A stretch of 64,000 bases of DNA from Mytilus galloprovincialis (GCF_965363235.1 NC_134844.1:76129497-76193496), one strand, 5' to 3'. Positions 47,958 to 59,043 are shown, numbered from the stretch's first letter. Numbers and translations: made by a program. Notes: generated by a model not told the origin, from the sequence alone.

Positions 47958-50520
47958 TTATGATTTACCTGCCATTTGAAGCTGTTCCCAAAAGACAACA
48001 TCGCCATGCTCATCATTTGGATACTCAATGTAAGATTGACAGTGAACCAGTTCGAGTATTTGAAGTGGAAGATTGCAGGCAGAAATATGCTCGTAAAATA
48101 TCAGGAAAAGGATGTTCTCACAATTGCGCTCATATATACTCTCCATTCTAGCCATATTATATTCAAACATACACCAGTACGACGCTAAATAATTTGACGA
48201 CATTATAACAATTGTCTTTCGACTATTGTAAATTGCAGAAGTGATATTAGTGGCGATGTCATTTCCGGGTAGGAAATTCCGCTTGTGCAAGCACAACTGA
48301 ATTCCTCCAATTTTCTCTAATTTATGAAGAAGAATATTGTGGACAAATGTTTGATCGTCGTCGGCATATGAAACGAAAGCATCATACATATATAGTCTTT
48401 CATCGATGTTGTCTGAATCATTATCGGTTTGATGACATTTGACCTTGACCATGTAGTATATATAGCGTAGTTTCCACCTATACCTGTAGCTGATTCCGCC
48501 AAGAAGAATGAATATAAACATTAATATTCCTGAAGTTAATCCAAAGATTATACCTGCATAGGACATACATTCCTTTTTTAGGGTTTCGTAAACTTCTTTT
48601 GGATTGCGAAGGAATATTATTGTATCATTTGATAGTTTGCATTTATATTTCTTTCTCCGATTAAGACGTGTAGGAGTCTCTATCATCCATTGAATGAAAG
48701 ACAGGGAATCACAATTGCATACAAGATTATTGCCACCCAAATCAATAGTTAGATTCGTGTTTGTTTTTGCAACCGAGTCCAATGCGTCCATTGCAAACTT
48801 ACTGAGTTTAGATATTCTATTATTTCGTAGATTCAAAACCATCAACTTTTTCATATGAGAAACTGTAAAGTTGATATCATCGATCATGTTTTCACTAAGG
48901 TCTAAATTTTCTAAACCGTATTGTTTTTTAAAAAACAGATTTGGTATATTCGTTATTTTATTATTTGAAAGATTGACTGTGCCGACGTTGTGTAGATTCT
49001 GAAATATATCTCCGCCACTATCTGTCGGCATCACGAGTCCTAGAAGATTGTTTTCGGTTGTAAGTTATCTAAATTTATAAAATCTTTACTAAAAAATGAT
49101 TTTGAAACATTGGAACAATAGTTCGATGATAAATCTAAAAAGGTCAGGGTTTTCACATTGGTTACTGGTCCTGTCCATGTATACAAGACGTTGTTGCTGA
49201 AACTAAGACTGTTTAATTCATTTTCAGTAAAACTGATTTTTGATATTTCATATTTCAGTGTACTTGATGACATCAAAAATGTTTTTAGTTTGTTTGGAAC
49301 TGGAATAATGAAATCCGAATCCTTAGATTTTGTTTTCACGTAAAGAGACACTTCGTCAATCCAGTTGTTTTCGGACTTCATTCTAACAGTATCTTCTGAA
49401 GCAATACATTCCTCTATGTAGGATGTAAAAATATTGTGAGAGGAAAACGATTCAGAAACATCAAGGAACGTGATACACATATTCATTAAATCAAACAGAT
49501 ATTCCCAAATAGAAAAAACGTTGTCCCTAAAATTACCACTTTTGAAGGAGTCTGGAAAATATTCTAACGCACCAGATTCTATCCTCTGAATACGGTTTCC
49601 TGCGGCTTCGATTCTAACCAGTGATGTTTTATTTAGATACCAAATGTGAGAAGTCTTCAGTATTGTGCTCATTGCAAAAATACCATGAATATAATTTACT
49701 TTCAGGATCTTTATTGCCGAATACTGCAAATCTGTGGTTATATTTTCAAGTGCATCAAATCCCAAACATGTATTGAGGGAAACGTCTAGCTCGTAAATAT
49801 TTTTCATATTTGTAAAGGTTCCAATGTAAATATATTGTATTTGGCATTTTGATATGTTTAAATGAGTTATTTGAGGCAAGAATAAGAATGTCTCCGATGT
49901 TAGTATATTCAATTTGCAATTACCAGTAAAACCTGATAGATCTATAATTGATAGGTTTTTACAATACACAAATTTTTCATCAAGAATTGCAGTTTTGTCC
50001 GAAATGAAATCCATTGACAACGTTTCAAGGGATTTTAGTTTCGATAAGTCTGGTACGAATGGAGTGTTGGAATTATTTTTCAAATTCAAGCTTTTCAAGT
50101 TTTCCAAGAAATAAAAGGATGCAGAATCAAACGATATGTTTTCATAATTCAAATTGTTGTTACTGAGATCTAAATGGACTAAATTGTGTAGTTCTTTAAA
50201 TGATTGGTTTCTTATTTGTTTTATTCTATTAAAAGACAAATCCAAGGACTTCAGCAAATTGTTTTCCTCGAAAATACCATCTTCTATTATACTGATATAA
50301 TTCTTTTGGAGATATAAATCTTGAACAAAGTTCGGCATCCTTGGAACACGGAATAGGTTTCTGCCGTCACAATTTGCTACAAGTAACTCTGAACCGGGAA
50401 CTGTTTTGCAGACACAAAATCTAGCAAATTGACATGCCTTCTGCGCATGGACTCCTGGATTTCCACAACATACTAGTAACACAAAAACAAGAACAAGGTG
50501 GTTGATAAGATTTATTTTCG
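47958..50520 (-). pseudogene. TLR-5: Toll-like receptor with a single-base frameshift
   Basis: Complete TLR layout: signal segment (INHLVLVFVLLVCC), N-cap (CQFARFCVC), LRRs, C-cap (NNLVCNCDSLSFIQW), membrane segment (about 48545-48480) and TIR (YDAFVSYA, HKRNFLPG, FW) ending TAA at 47958. The only visible fault is near 49040-49060. Relatives have 12 bases coding LLQN after FINLR.L; here there are 11 (CAACCGAAAAC), which shifts frame into a stop at 49040. The acceptor TTTTTGCAG|CG is at 50520/50521 and an initiator exon at 51945. With just one base missing, this may be a very recent null, a polymorphism or a consensus error; if an error, the locus is a second working receptor. Confidence 0.88.
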
Positions 50521-50599
50521 CTGCAAAAAGAAACACATTTATTTACAACAAAAATCTGGTATATTGGGATTGTTCCTTGTTTGGTGTTGTAAATTAACT

Positions 50600-50828
50600 G
50601 TTTACAAAACATTAAATGTTGCCAATAAAATAAGTAGTCTTTACCTCAGGAATAGATAACCGAAGCTATATTTTTTTTAAACTTTGAATTTCGTGTGTCC
50701 TCAATTCTCATGATTCTTTTATACTTCGTACTCTATTATTTTTTTTAATTTTTTTTTTAAAGATATTTGATCGTCATTGATAAGCAGTTTTGCTCGTCTG
50801 GTATACAAAATATTCCTTGTATCTATAA
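50600..50828 (-). repeat. Degenerate CGTCTGGCG-type repeat
   Basis: 'CTTTACCTCAGGAATAGATAA', 'GTGTCCTCAATTCTC', 'ACTTCGTACT' and 'GTCATTGATAAGC...CGTCTGGTATACAAAAT' align with 23890-24440. The minisatellite begins exactly where this repeat ends ('TATCTATAATGACTTTATATG'). Confidence 0.6.
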
Positions 50829-51574
50829 TGACTTTATATGTTATCCTACTATATGATCACTTGTCATTGTTTTATGACTTAATATGTTATCCTACTATAT
50901 GATCATAGGTCATTGTTTTATGACTTAATATTTTATCCTACTATATGATCATATGTCATTGTTTTATGACTTAATATGTTATCCTACTATATGATCATAT
51001 GTCATTGTTTTATGACTTAATATGTTATCCTACTATATGATCACTTGTCATTGTTTTATGAATTAATATGTTATCCTACTATATGATCATAGGTCATTGT
51101 TTTATGAATTAATATGTTATCCTACTATATGATCATATGTCATTGTTTTATGACTTAATATGTTATCCTACTATATGATCATATGTCATTGGTTTATGAC
51201 TTAATATGTTATCCTACTATATGATCATATTTCATTGGTTTATGACTTAATATGTTATCCTACTATATGATCATATGTCATTGGTTTATGACTTAATATG
51301 TTATCCTACTATATGATCATATGTCATTGGTTTATGACTTAATATGTTATCCTACTATATGATCATATGTCATTGGTTTATGACTTAATATGTTATCCTA
51401 CTATATGATCATATGTCATTGGTTTATGACTTAATATGTTATCCTACTATATGATCATATGTCATTGGTTTATGACTTAATATGTTATCCTACTATATGA
51501 TCATATGTCATTGGTTTATGACTTAATATGTTATCCTACTATATGATCATATGTCATTGGTTTATGACTTTTCC
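50829..51574. repeat. 46-bp minisatellite, 16 units, with a 4-unit higher-order pattern
   Basis: The unit core 'TTATCCTACTATATGATCAT' recurs every 46 bp from 50845 to 51535. Units 1-4 and 5-8 repeat the variant order ACTTG, ATAGG, ATATG, ATATG after GATC, and units 5-6 also share TATGAATT. From unit 8 on, GTCATTGGTTT replaces GTCATTGTTTT and units are nearly identical. ATATGATCATAT inside each unit is a perfect palindrome. It lies in the TLR-5 intron. Confidence 0.95.
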
Positions 51575-51944
51575 TATCTTATTGGTTTGTGCACGTGAGT
51601 ATTCCACACTTTCTCTTTAACACGAGTGAAATTCTTTTGTTGATTGAAGATCAGACCCGTTAGTAACTGTTGTCTTCATGCCAAGTTAAGAAAATTGCTT
51701 TTCACAGTACTAATTCATCTCAGTTTTGTTTGCAGCTGGGTTTTTTTTTTTGCAAGACGGAGACAGGTTGTTTTGGGGTACAATCAAGATCAAGAGTATT
51801 CATATAAGTTTCGATTAATTTGAATAGCATTGCGAAACAAATGTTGAAAAAAATCGTAAATGACCGGAAGAAATGTTACAGTATTGACAGAAGATCAACA
51901 TACAGCATTTCATATTTGTTAATTTTGAAACAAATAATACTCAC

Positions 51945-51948
51945 ACAT
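51945..51948 (-). other. TLR-5 initiator exon end with donor
   Basis: The minus strand reads ATGATG T|GTGAGT (second ATG 51948-51946, donor from 51944). Joined to 50520 across a 1424-bp intron that contains the 46-bp minisatellite, it gives Met-Ser-Lys-Ile-Asn-Leu in the main frame. Two consecutive in-frame ATGs are available. Confidence 0.72.
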
Positions 51949-52463
51949 CATGAAGTCAATCGTATCAAATAACTACAACTAGAGTAAAGCGTGTGTCATT
52001 TAATCGTGAGTGAATTGGAAAGGACAGAGTTTTCAACAAAAAATGACTTATTAATATGTTTACAAAAAGTTCAAAAATGAATGAAACGGAAAAGACAAAG
52101 TTTTTGAAATGGAATGACATGTTGTAATAGGAACGAAATCAAAGGTCTAAAATTTAACATAAAGAAATAAGCTCAAAATTTGCATAAACGGAAGGAAATG
52201 ATAGCACGGTATGATTAATAAATGAAAATTTGTGTATATAATATTAAATAAATTATGAAATAAAATTATTCAAATACAAAATGATTTGTATAAAACAGAA
52301 GCAAAAGGTTGTATGTGAGGTTAGCGGCCGGTTCGTTATTCAATATTCAATATCCAATCTGCTGTTAGTTTGATGTTGATTTTGAATAAATTTAGTTGGA
52401 AGCAATACAATTTAGATGTTCGATAACATTAATACTAAGGCACATGTAGCATGATAGTAATAT

Positions 52464-53780
52464 ACAGTCCGCCAAATGTTAAGCACCACCTTTTTATATT
52501 GCATCGATTTTTTTAATTTAAAAGTTCAGTTTATCCTAAAAAAAGAGAAAATATTCATGTAGCAATTTTGCTAACATAAACCATAAACAAACCATAAACT
52601 TAAGTTTATTCACTTATGCAGGTTCTATGCAAATGAATTTTACGTTCCTCGAAATTGTGAAAATCACTCAAATCAGAAACGGAATTTAAGTTTCACTTTG
52701 ATTTTATTTTTTTACAACAATTAATCGCCCAATATCATTAAAAGTCTCTACAAATAATGTTTTGTTTGTTCGGCAAATTTAATGTCAATAGGATGTGTGA
52801 ACACCTCATTTCCGGTACAGTTCCATAACACAGCGTCTTATACTCTGTACAAGCCTTCTGAACTTTAGTTGAGCAAATTTATTCCATTCACCAACCATTG
52901 GCCCTTTTAAATCGTCAAGATTTTGTAAACTTCAGGTTGATCTATGAGATTGATATTTCTGCCAATGGCATCCCAAACATGTTCGAAAATGTTCATGACT
53001 GGAGACATGGAAGGCCAAAAGATAGTGTCAATGGCTACTTACTCTTTGTACTCGGTTACGATCATTGTCCTGTGTGGTCTAGCGTTGTCGTTCATGTACA
53101 AGGATCTTGACGCAAGTGTAGGATTATTAAAATGAGGGACTTCTATGTTTCTACGCACCAAATCTCCGTATGTCAGTCTGTTCATGTTACCCTGATCAAT
53201 ATGCATACCCATCTAACAACAGTATGAGAAGAAACCCCTTACTGTAACACCATGCATGCATCAGCAACGACTGCAGACGTTGGACAAATCTTGTGATGGC
53301 TATGGGCAGTATTATTTTCCCGCCAAACTCGTATTCTGCCGTATATTGGTCGTAACAGAAACCGAGTCTTATCTGATTATTGAATATTTTGCCAGCTTCT
53401 CATGTTCCAGTTTCGTTGGTCATTGGCCCTTTGAAACCTGATTATACGGTGCCTGACTGTTAGGGCAGGTCATTTGACAACGCGACATGCTCTTAGCTAG
53501 CTCTCAGAAGTTGACGGACCAATGCTCGAACACTAACACAACCACCTTGTGTATAAGCTGTAGGGCAGGAGTAAATGTGTTAGCTTTAGCACGACCAAAA
53601 AGCAATTTGTTATCGCGATAGTTACCTAAACGGGTTCTTCCTAAAATTGGTCTATCATTTTAAGTTCCTGTGTCAACATGACTGTGTACAAATCTAACAA
53701 AAACGGTGCGATTAACAATGACATGGCTACCTATGCTCCTAGTGCACCTACCGGCATTTGACATGTTAATAACTTGCCAA
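52464..53780 (-). mobile_element. Second Tc1/mariner-like element, decayed transposase
   Basis: The low-coordinate end looks like a terminus ('ACAGTCCGCCAAATGTTAAG'). On the minus strand, catalytic-domain pieces are clear: YMNDNARPHRTMIVTEYKE (second acidic residue context) and WPSMSPVMNIFEHVWDAIG (third acidic residue context), with upstream fragments RPILGRTRLGNYRDNKL. Several stops interrupt the frame. I could not find the matching far end before 54 kb, so the element is probably truncated there. Its termini differ from the 36163 element, so it is a separate family. Confidence 0.8.
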
Positions 53781-54049
53781 CTTAAGTCACAGATAACTTA
53801 CGCCTATAATTGTCATACTTCACAGTGACTTGGTGAATATCAGGTTTTAAAGATATATCTTTGATCGGTAATAATCTATGTTTCAAAAAAGGGAAATATT
53901 TGTACTTAACGGTTATAATTTGTGGATAACTAGTACTTGAAGGGGTCAAAAAAAGATATCTGGCATTTTTTTTTAACTATTTTAAACTAGGGCTATCATG
54001 CACGCTTTAAAAGTTATCAAAAGATAAGATTTATATTACCTTAACTTCT

Positions 54050-55460
54050 CCGTGAACAGAAAGAGGACTACTGGATTCGACATGTAGGAACTGCAACACC
54101 ATATGGTTGCAATGACAACATTGCTGGAATTGTTATTCTATCTTGTCCTTCTTGTAGCTCGGGCAATGTGATGAATATTTCTGTGCTCGACAAAGACGCA
54201 GTCATGGTCATCGTCATTATACATTACCAACTCTACATGATGTCACTATTAATGACTTCCTGTCATTTATACAAAAACGACTGTTACAAAGCTTCATTCA
54301 AACCAATAAAAAGTTACAGCTAGCATTTCGGATATTGCTAGTCACAGAGTTTTCAGACTAGTTTGGATTGGAAAAGATGAAAAAGAGAAACAATTTCCTT
54401 TGCCAAGAAAGGTCTCACTGGCGTCAACTTGGGCAATATCCTTCATCATAAATGAGTTCAATCGAAAATACATCCCTATCTTAAATTTCAGTCTGTACCA
54501 ACCATTTCGTATACCTATACCAAACCTATTGCAACTTCATTTTCAACAACAAACCCCTTTTGCAGGATCTCAATATTGAAGACTTCAAGTCTAAACCTAC
54601 TGATTGAACATGTGCTAGTTCCCAATTCCCATATGATCCGACTTGACAGTAACAAAAGAGGAAATCCTGGATAATCACATGTCTGTTCTATTTTTTTGGA
54701 ATTTCAACCAAAGGTGAAGAACTGGATCATCCATCACTGTATTGGGTACCTAAACTACAGAAGTGTCCTTACAAACAACGGTTTACTCAGTGTTGCTGGG
54801 TCTTCCTAGTGCTCCTTGACGCCCCTTTCTTTAATTTTAACATCAATAGTATTAGCAAAGCCGGTTTCAAAGTTATTATGAAATTGTCTATTCTAGAGAT
54901 GATGTGAATTAGATGTGGATACTTAAAAATTCCAGAGACATTTTTAAAGTACATACCATCATCTTTTTCATCTTGTAATAGAATATCAAAACATTTGACT
55001 TTTCTTCACTTTACACAAGTATTCCCCATTCCATACTAAAACACAAATTGAACAAGTGAAACTGCGAGCTGTTGTTCGCTGATGGTACCCCTGACCAAAC
55101 AGTTCGGTCCTGACAAAAATGTGACGAAAATTTCAACTTGGCTATCAAGTGAAAAAAATTATACAAGTGTTTGATAAACAGGAAGAGCGCATCACACGGT
55201 ATAGCTGAATTATATAAATCCCGAAATATCAAATTTCAGAAATCCTTGTATTGTAGTTTCTGAGAAAATGGTATTGTTTTGTTTCATCAAAAAGAATGGC
55301 CAACGTAGATACAAGTATCTTGTCCTAGGGAGGGATAAATCCTACTTTGTAAAGAATCACTCTGTTTCGAACAAAAAAATCTGAAACTGTCCTTATCAAG
55401 ATGCTTTATTTCTTGATTGACAACATATTTGATACATTTGGAGGTGTATTGTAGTCCTGT
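54050..55460 (+). mobile_element. Degraded Penelope-like retroelement
   Basis: Pieces in order on the plus strand: REQKEDYWIRHVGTATPYG (which I take as part of an N-terminal nuclease-like region), SFIQTNKKLQLAF, QDLNIEDFKSKPTD, NNGLLSV, and the RT approach KEWP.RRYKYLVLGRDKSYF leading into the GG motif region at about 55440, where it stops. It is the same family as the fragments at 7708 and 10086, in opposite orientation, and preserves a part they lack. Broken many times; an old fossil. Confidence 0.7.
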
Positions 55461-55469
55461 GTTGTCATT

Positions 55470-56170
55470 TTGATGTTATATTTCACATGGCCATAAAAGT
55501 GCGAGGTTTGGCATGCCACAAAACCAGGTTCAACCCGACATTTTTTCCTTTAAAAATGCCCTGTACCAAGTCAGGAATATGGTCATTGTTATATTATAGT
55601 TCGTTTCTGTGTGTATTACATTATAACGTTGTGTCGTTTGTTTTCTCTTATTTTTGAGTTTAAATTCACATTGCGATAAGACGTGTCACGGTACTTGTCT
55701 ATCCCAAATTCATGTATTTGGTTTTGATGTTATATATATATGTTATATTTGTTATTCTCGTGGGATTTTGTCTATGTGTGTTACATTTTAGTGTTATGTC
55801 GTTGTTCTCCTCTTATATTTAATGCGTTTCCTTCGGTTTTAGTTTGTTATCCCGATTTTGTTTTTTGTCCATGGATTTATGAGTTTTGAACAGCGGTATA
55901 CTACTGTTGCCTCTATTTCAACAAATTGTCAGCATATACATGGGAACCAATTGTGTCCTACTGTTATCAACGTTTCCGGCCTTTTTATTTCACGTGTTTT
56001 CGTGTTTTGTTGTTTTATTTCTCGTTTTCCGTGTTTGGTTCGATGTGCGTGCTTCGTATTTCCCCTTATTTATTTTCCGTGTTTCGTGTCGGTGCTCTTA
56101 ATTTCTCGTTCTTGCATTGTTCCGCATTTGATAAAAAAAGTAAATTGGAACTAACTCTAAGTCAGTGAGT
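55470..56170 (+). repeat. Chain of bivalve interspersed repeats
   Basis: 'AAGTGCGAGGTTTGGCATGCC' and 'AAACCAGGTTCAACCC' (55497-55545), then the family of 16545-16775 from 'ATAGTTCGTTTCTGTGTGTA' to 'GAACAGCGGTATACTACTGTT' (55595-55915), then T/G-rich 'TTTCACGTGTTTTCGTG' sequence to about 56110. Overlapping open frames of 71-98 codons in all three phases reflect composition, not genes. Confidence 0.7.
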
Positions 56171-56379
56171 TAAAGTACCTTTTGAAATTTGTATAAGATA
56201 AAAGAAATTGATGTGTATTGTTCCCATTCTACTTTCTATTGTATATGTATGATATACATGTAATTAAGTCCATCATAATAATATTTTTTCAAATCGGATG
56301 CAAGTAGCAGACCTAAAAGGTGACCACAAAGTCTTTATGTCCATTAACAATGTCTACATGATCTCCAAGAACGGCTGAG

Positions 56380-56692
56380 TTATAACTGCTGGTAATTTTT
56401 TCTTAATATTTACGATTTTATTTTTCGTGCTACGTTTCTGCGATTTTTATTTCACGTGTTTCCGTGTTCAGTACCCCCCTTTAGCACCCTCTTATATGTT
56501 TTGGAGTTTGGTATGACGTTCATTTACAATAGACTAGTACACATTTTTTTCAAGAGGCAAGCTAAAGCCCAACTCCTGGTGTAGTTTTTTTTCTCTCTGT
56601 GTAGAACACCCAGTGGTATCCAGTTTTGCTGTCATTTGGAGTCGGTTTATTGTCTCTTTGGCACACTCTCCATTTCCATTTTTAATTTTATC
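56380..56692 (+). repeat. Bivalve repeat fragments
   Basis: 'TTATTTCACGTGTTTCCGTGTTCAG' (56449-56473) echoes 55985-56005. 'TTATTGTCTCTTTGGCACACTC' with 'CCATTTCCATTTTTAATTTTA' (56648-56692) is another end of the 16238 family. Confidence 0.55.
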
Positions 56693-57100
56693 TGTATACA
56701 GGCACTGCTGGGATGCTCAAGCTATTCAAGTTCTTAAAGAGATAACAGTTTGCAGATCCAAACAATAGGTGTTCGTGGAATACTGACCAACAGACAAACT
56801 ACAGTTAAAATATAAATGATGGCTAGCACTTTTAGTTAGGTGATATTCTTTTGGCTTCGAGTTGAAGTCCTCACTGTGAAGAGTAGCAAAAAAGCAGTTT
56901 GTTTTAGGTTACCCAATATTCCATTTTTTCTATTTTATATTAAGGTTTGACAAAACGAATATGTTGAGATAATAAACAATTAAAATGACACATTGATTGC
57001 ATTCAGCCTGTTCTCCTTAAGTACAGTTTGTTCCTTCTTAGAGTGAAACAAATATTCTTGTGATAGCAATTAGATAGACAAAAATCATGCAGAAATTTGT

Positions 57101-57106
57101 TTTATT
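57101..57106 (-). terminator. Possible polyadenylation signal of the TRIM-like gene
   Basis: AATAAA on the minus strand, about 205 bases past the stop codon. Plausible spacing, but the hexamer is frequent in AT-rich DNA. Confidence 0.4.
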
Positions 57107-57309
57107 TTATATAACATAAGAATACATGATAATGAGATATCCTTTACAAATATAAATGTCTGGATGGAATAAGAAGTTAATGAAATAAATGTACAAATAT
57201 CCTATTTACAATAGTAACAACAATGTTGACTGATACAACCCCATTTTTGACATTTTTACATATTCATTTTGCTGTTATGTTTGTGATGACAACAGTTAAT
57301 TTATACCTT

Positions 57310-59028
57310 TTACAAATATGAAATATCAAAGAGAAAAGCGGTGGTTGAGCTTTCTGTCACGAGAAGCTGATTCCTTTGCTTGTCGACGAAAACTGCACAT
57401 GGATCATACGGGCCATTTTCCTCGTTTAGTATTTGCTTGCATTGTTTACCATCAGAAGATATGACGATAACATTGCCTGAAATACAACCAGCGACAAAAA
57501 TATTCCCCCTGCTGTCGGAACTAATACCACATGGCGTCCTTAAAATGTTATCAGTAAAATTCCATACGGGTGTTCCATCAAATAGACAGCAATATATTTT
57601 GTTTTCCTTTGGACTAGTGTAAAAAATCTTCTTGACATATGTCGAGACATACGAAGACTCAGTTAATACCGTGTTTGGAATTGTTGTAATTCTGTAGTCT
57701 GTACATGATATAACATGTATCTCTTTGTCTTGTACACAGCAGATCAATGATATACCGTTAGACGTAATGCCAAAGGGATATCCAGGTAACTCAATAAATT
57801 GTGTTACTCTTCCCTTGATTAGGTCAACAATACAGATACCTGCTTCGTGTTGTTGTCCTACATCTGCTGGACAGCCAGTGGTTACAGCTACCGTGTTATC
57901 ATCGATACATACTATATCAAAAGCGCTGTGGGGTGTTACAAGGTGGTATACTTTTTTCGTTTTACCTTGAACATTCAATTTTACTATGCTCACGTTCATA
58001 TCCCCATAATCTGTTAATAGATACTCCCCTGCTCGTGTTTGTGTACATCCCGTAGACCTCAAACATTTTGTGTCTAACATCTGTTTGAAATCGACTGAAA
58101 TGGTATTTATTGGTTGCATTCTGATAGGTACTGATATCTGAGCTTGCCTAGACTTTTTTATAGCAATATCTGTGCAAGCAGATAGGTTTTCCTTAATTAT
58201 AATTGAACCAAATTTAGCCATCGATGTAAGTATCTCCTGTATCTTTTTATCGATTGCCAGCTGTATTTCAACATTATGTAAACTTTTGTTTCTATTCATT
58301 GAACTGAGACGCTTTTCGTTATCGGTCACCTTTGACTGAATTTCCCTCATACCAAGAAAAGTTTGGAGATCGGAAGCGTATTTCGTTATGTTCTCGAATT
58401 CTGTACTGCAATGTTTAATCTCTTGCTCTTGATTTTGTAGAGAAGAAATAATTGATTCAATGCGAAAGTTATGTTTATGGTATGTTTGTTCCAGTTCCTT
58501 CATAATAGATTCTTTCAGTTTGTCAAGATGTTGTATAATCTGCGTTTTGATGTTATCAATTTTAATAGTAATGTTCTTCTTCTGAGTTTTAATCGACCGA
58601 ACGTTATTCTCTCTATCTTCACGAATTCGCTTGATGTTTCCAAGTACATCTTTTAAACTTTGTTCTAAATCTAGAAAAAGCTCTGAACTTTTGATTTCTC
58701 CGATAACGTCTTCAAGAGGAATGACATCAGTGCATTTTCCATGCTCCTTTATGCACTTGTAACAGATTGGACACTCGTGTTTCATACAAGATTGTTGGTA
58801 CTTTTCATTATGGTATATGCAGAATTGTTGTATATCTGTAACAAAGGTTGGTAAGGATTGATATTGTGCTATAGGTATGGTTCTGTGACTTCGTGTTCCT
58901 TTTGATAAACTATGATGTTCACTACATTCAGTACACAACGCTTCCTCACATTCCGGACACCAGTGCATGGACTGTGATGTGACATGCCGGAGATCACATA
59001 TAGCGCAAACTGACGTATTTGTGGCCAT
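57310..59028 (-). CDS. TRIM-like protein: two B-boxes, coiled coil, beta-propeller
   Basis: A 572-residue intact frame from ATG at 59028 to TAA at 57310, whole in one exon. N-terminal zinc-binding B-box 1 has C8, C11, C24, C27, C32, C35, H39 and H48. B-box 2 has C70, H73, C81, C89, C92 and H96. A long charged coiled coil spans about 110-270, and the C-terminal third carries NHL-like repeats (GISSDSRGNIFVAGC, DPCAVFVDKQRNQLLVTE). There is no RING before the B-boxes, so it is TRIM-like rather than a proven ubiquitin ligase. Such genes are greatly expanded in bivalves and some act in antiviral or innate signalling (family knowledge). ATG at 59028 is preferred: the frame extends only nine codons further, across a splice acceptor (TTTTTACAG at 59044), implying an upstream untranslated exon. 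Confidence 0.9.
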   Translation of the reverse strand: MATNTSVCAICDLRHVTSQSMHWCPECEEALCTECSEHHSLSKGTRSHRTIPIAQYQSLPTFVTDIQQFCIYHNEKYQQSCMKHECPICYKCIKEHGKCTDVIPLEDVIGEIKSSELFLDLEQSLKDVLGNIKRIREDRENNVRSIKTQKKNITIKIDNIKTQIIQHLDKLKESIMKELEQTYHKHNFRIESIISSLQNQEQEIKHCSTEFENITKYASDLQTFLGMREIQSKVTDNEKRLSSMNRNKSLHNVEIQLAIDKKIQEILTSMAKFGSIIIKENLSACTDIAIKKSRQAQISVPIRMQPINTISVDFKQMLDTKCLRSTGCTQTRAGEYLLTDYGDMNVSIVKLNVQGKTKKVYHLVTPHSAFDIVCIDDNTVAVTTGCPADVGQQHEAGICIVDLIKGRVTQFIELPGYPFGITSNGISLICCVQDKEIHVISCTDYRITTIPNTVLTESSYVSTYVKKIFYTSPKENKIYCCLFDGTPVWNFTDNILRTPCGISSDSRGNIFVAGCISGNVIVISSDGKQCKQILNEENGPYDPCAVFVDKQRNQLLVTESSTTAFLFDISYL

Positions 59029-59043
59029 TGAAGATAATCGAAA

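Noticed and set aside
50829-51574. CRISPR-like regular array
   Set aside because: Contiguous tandem units with no spacers, in a eukaryotic intron.
55858-56168. Three overlapping 71-98 codon frames
   Set aside because: Composition effect of T/G-rich repeats; all three phases are open, which argues against real coding.
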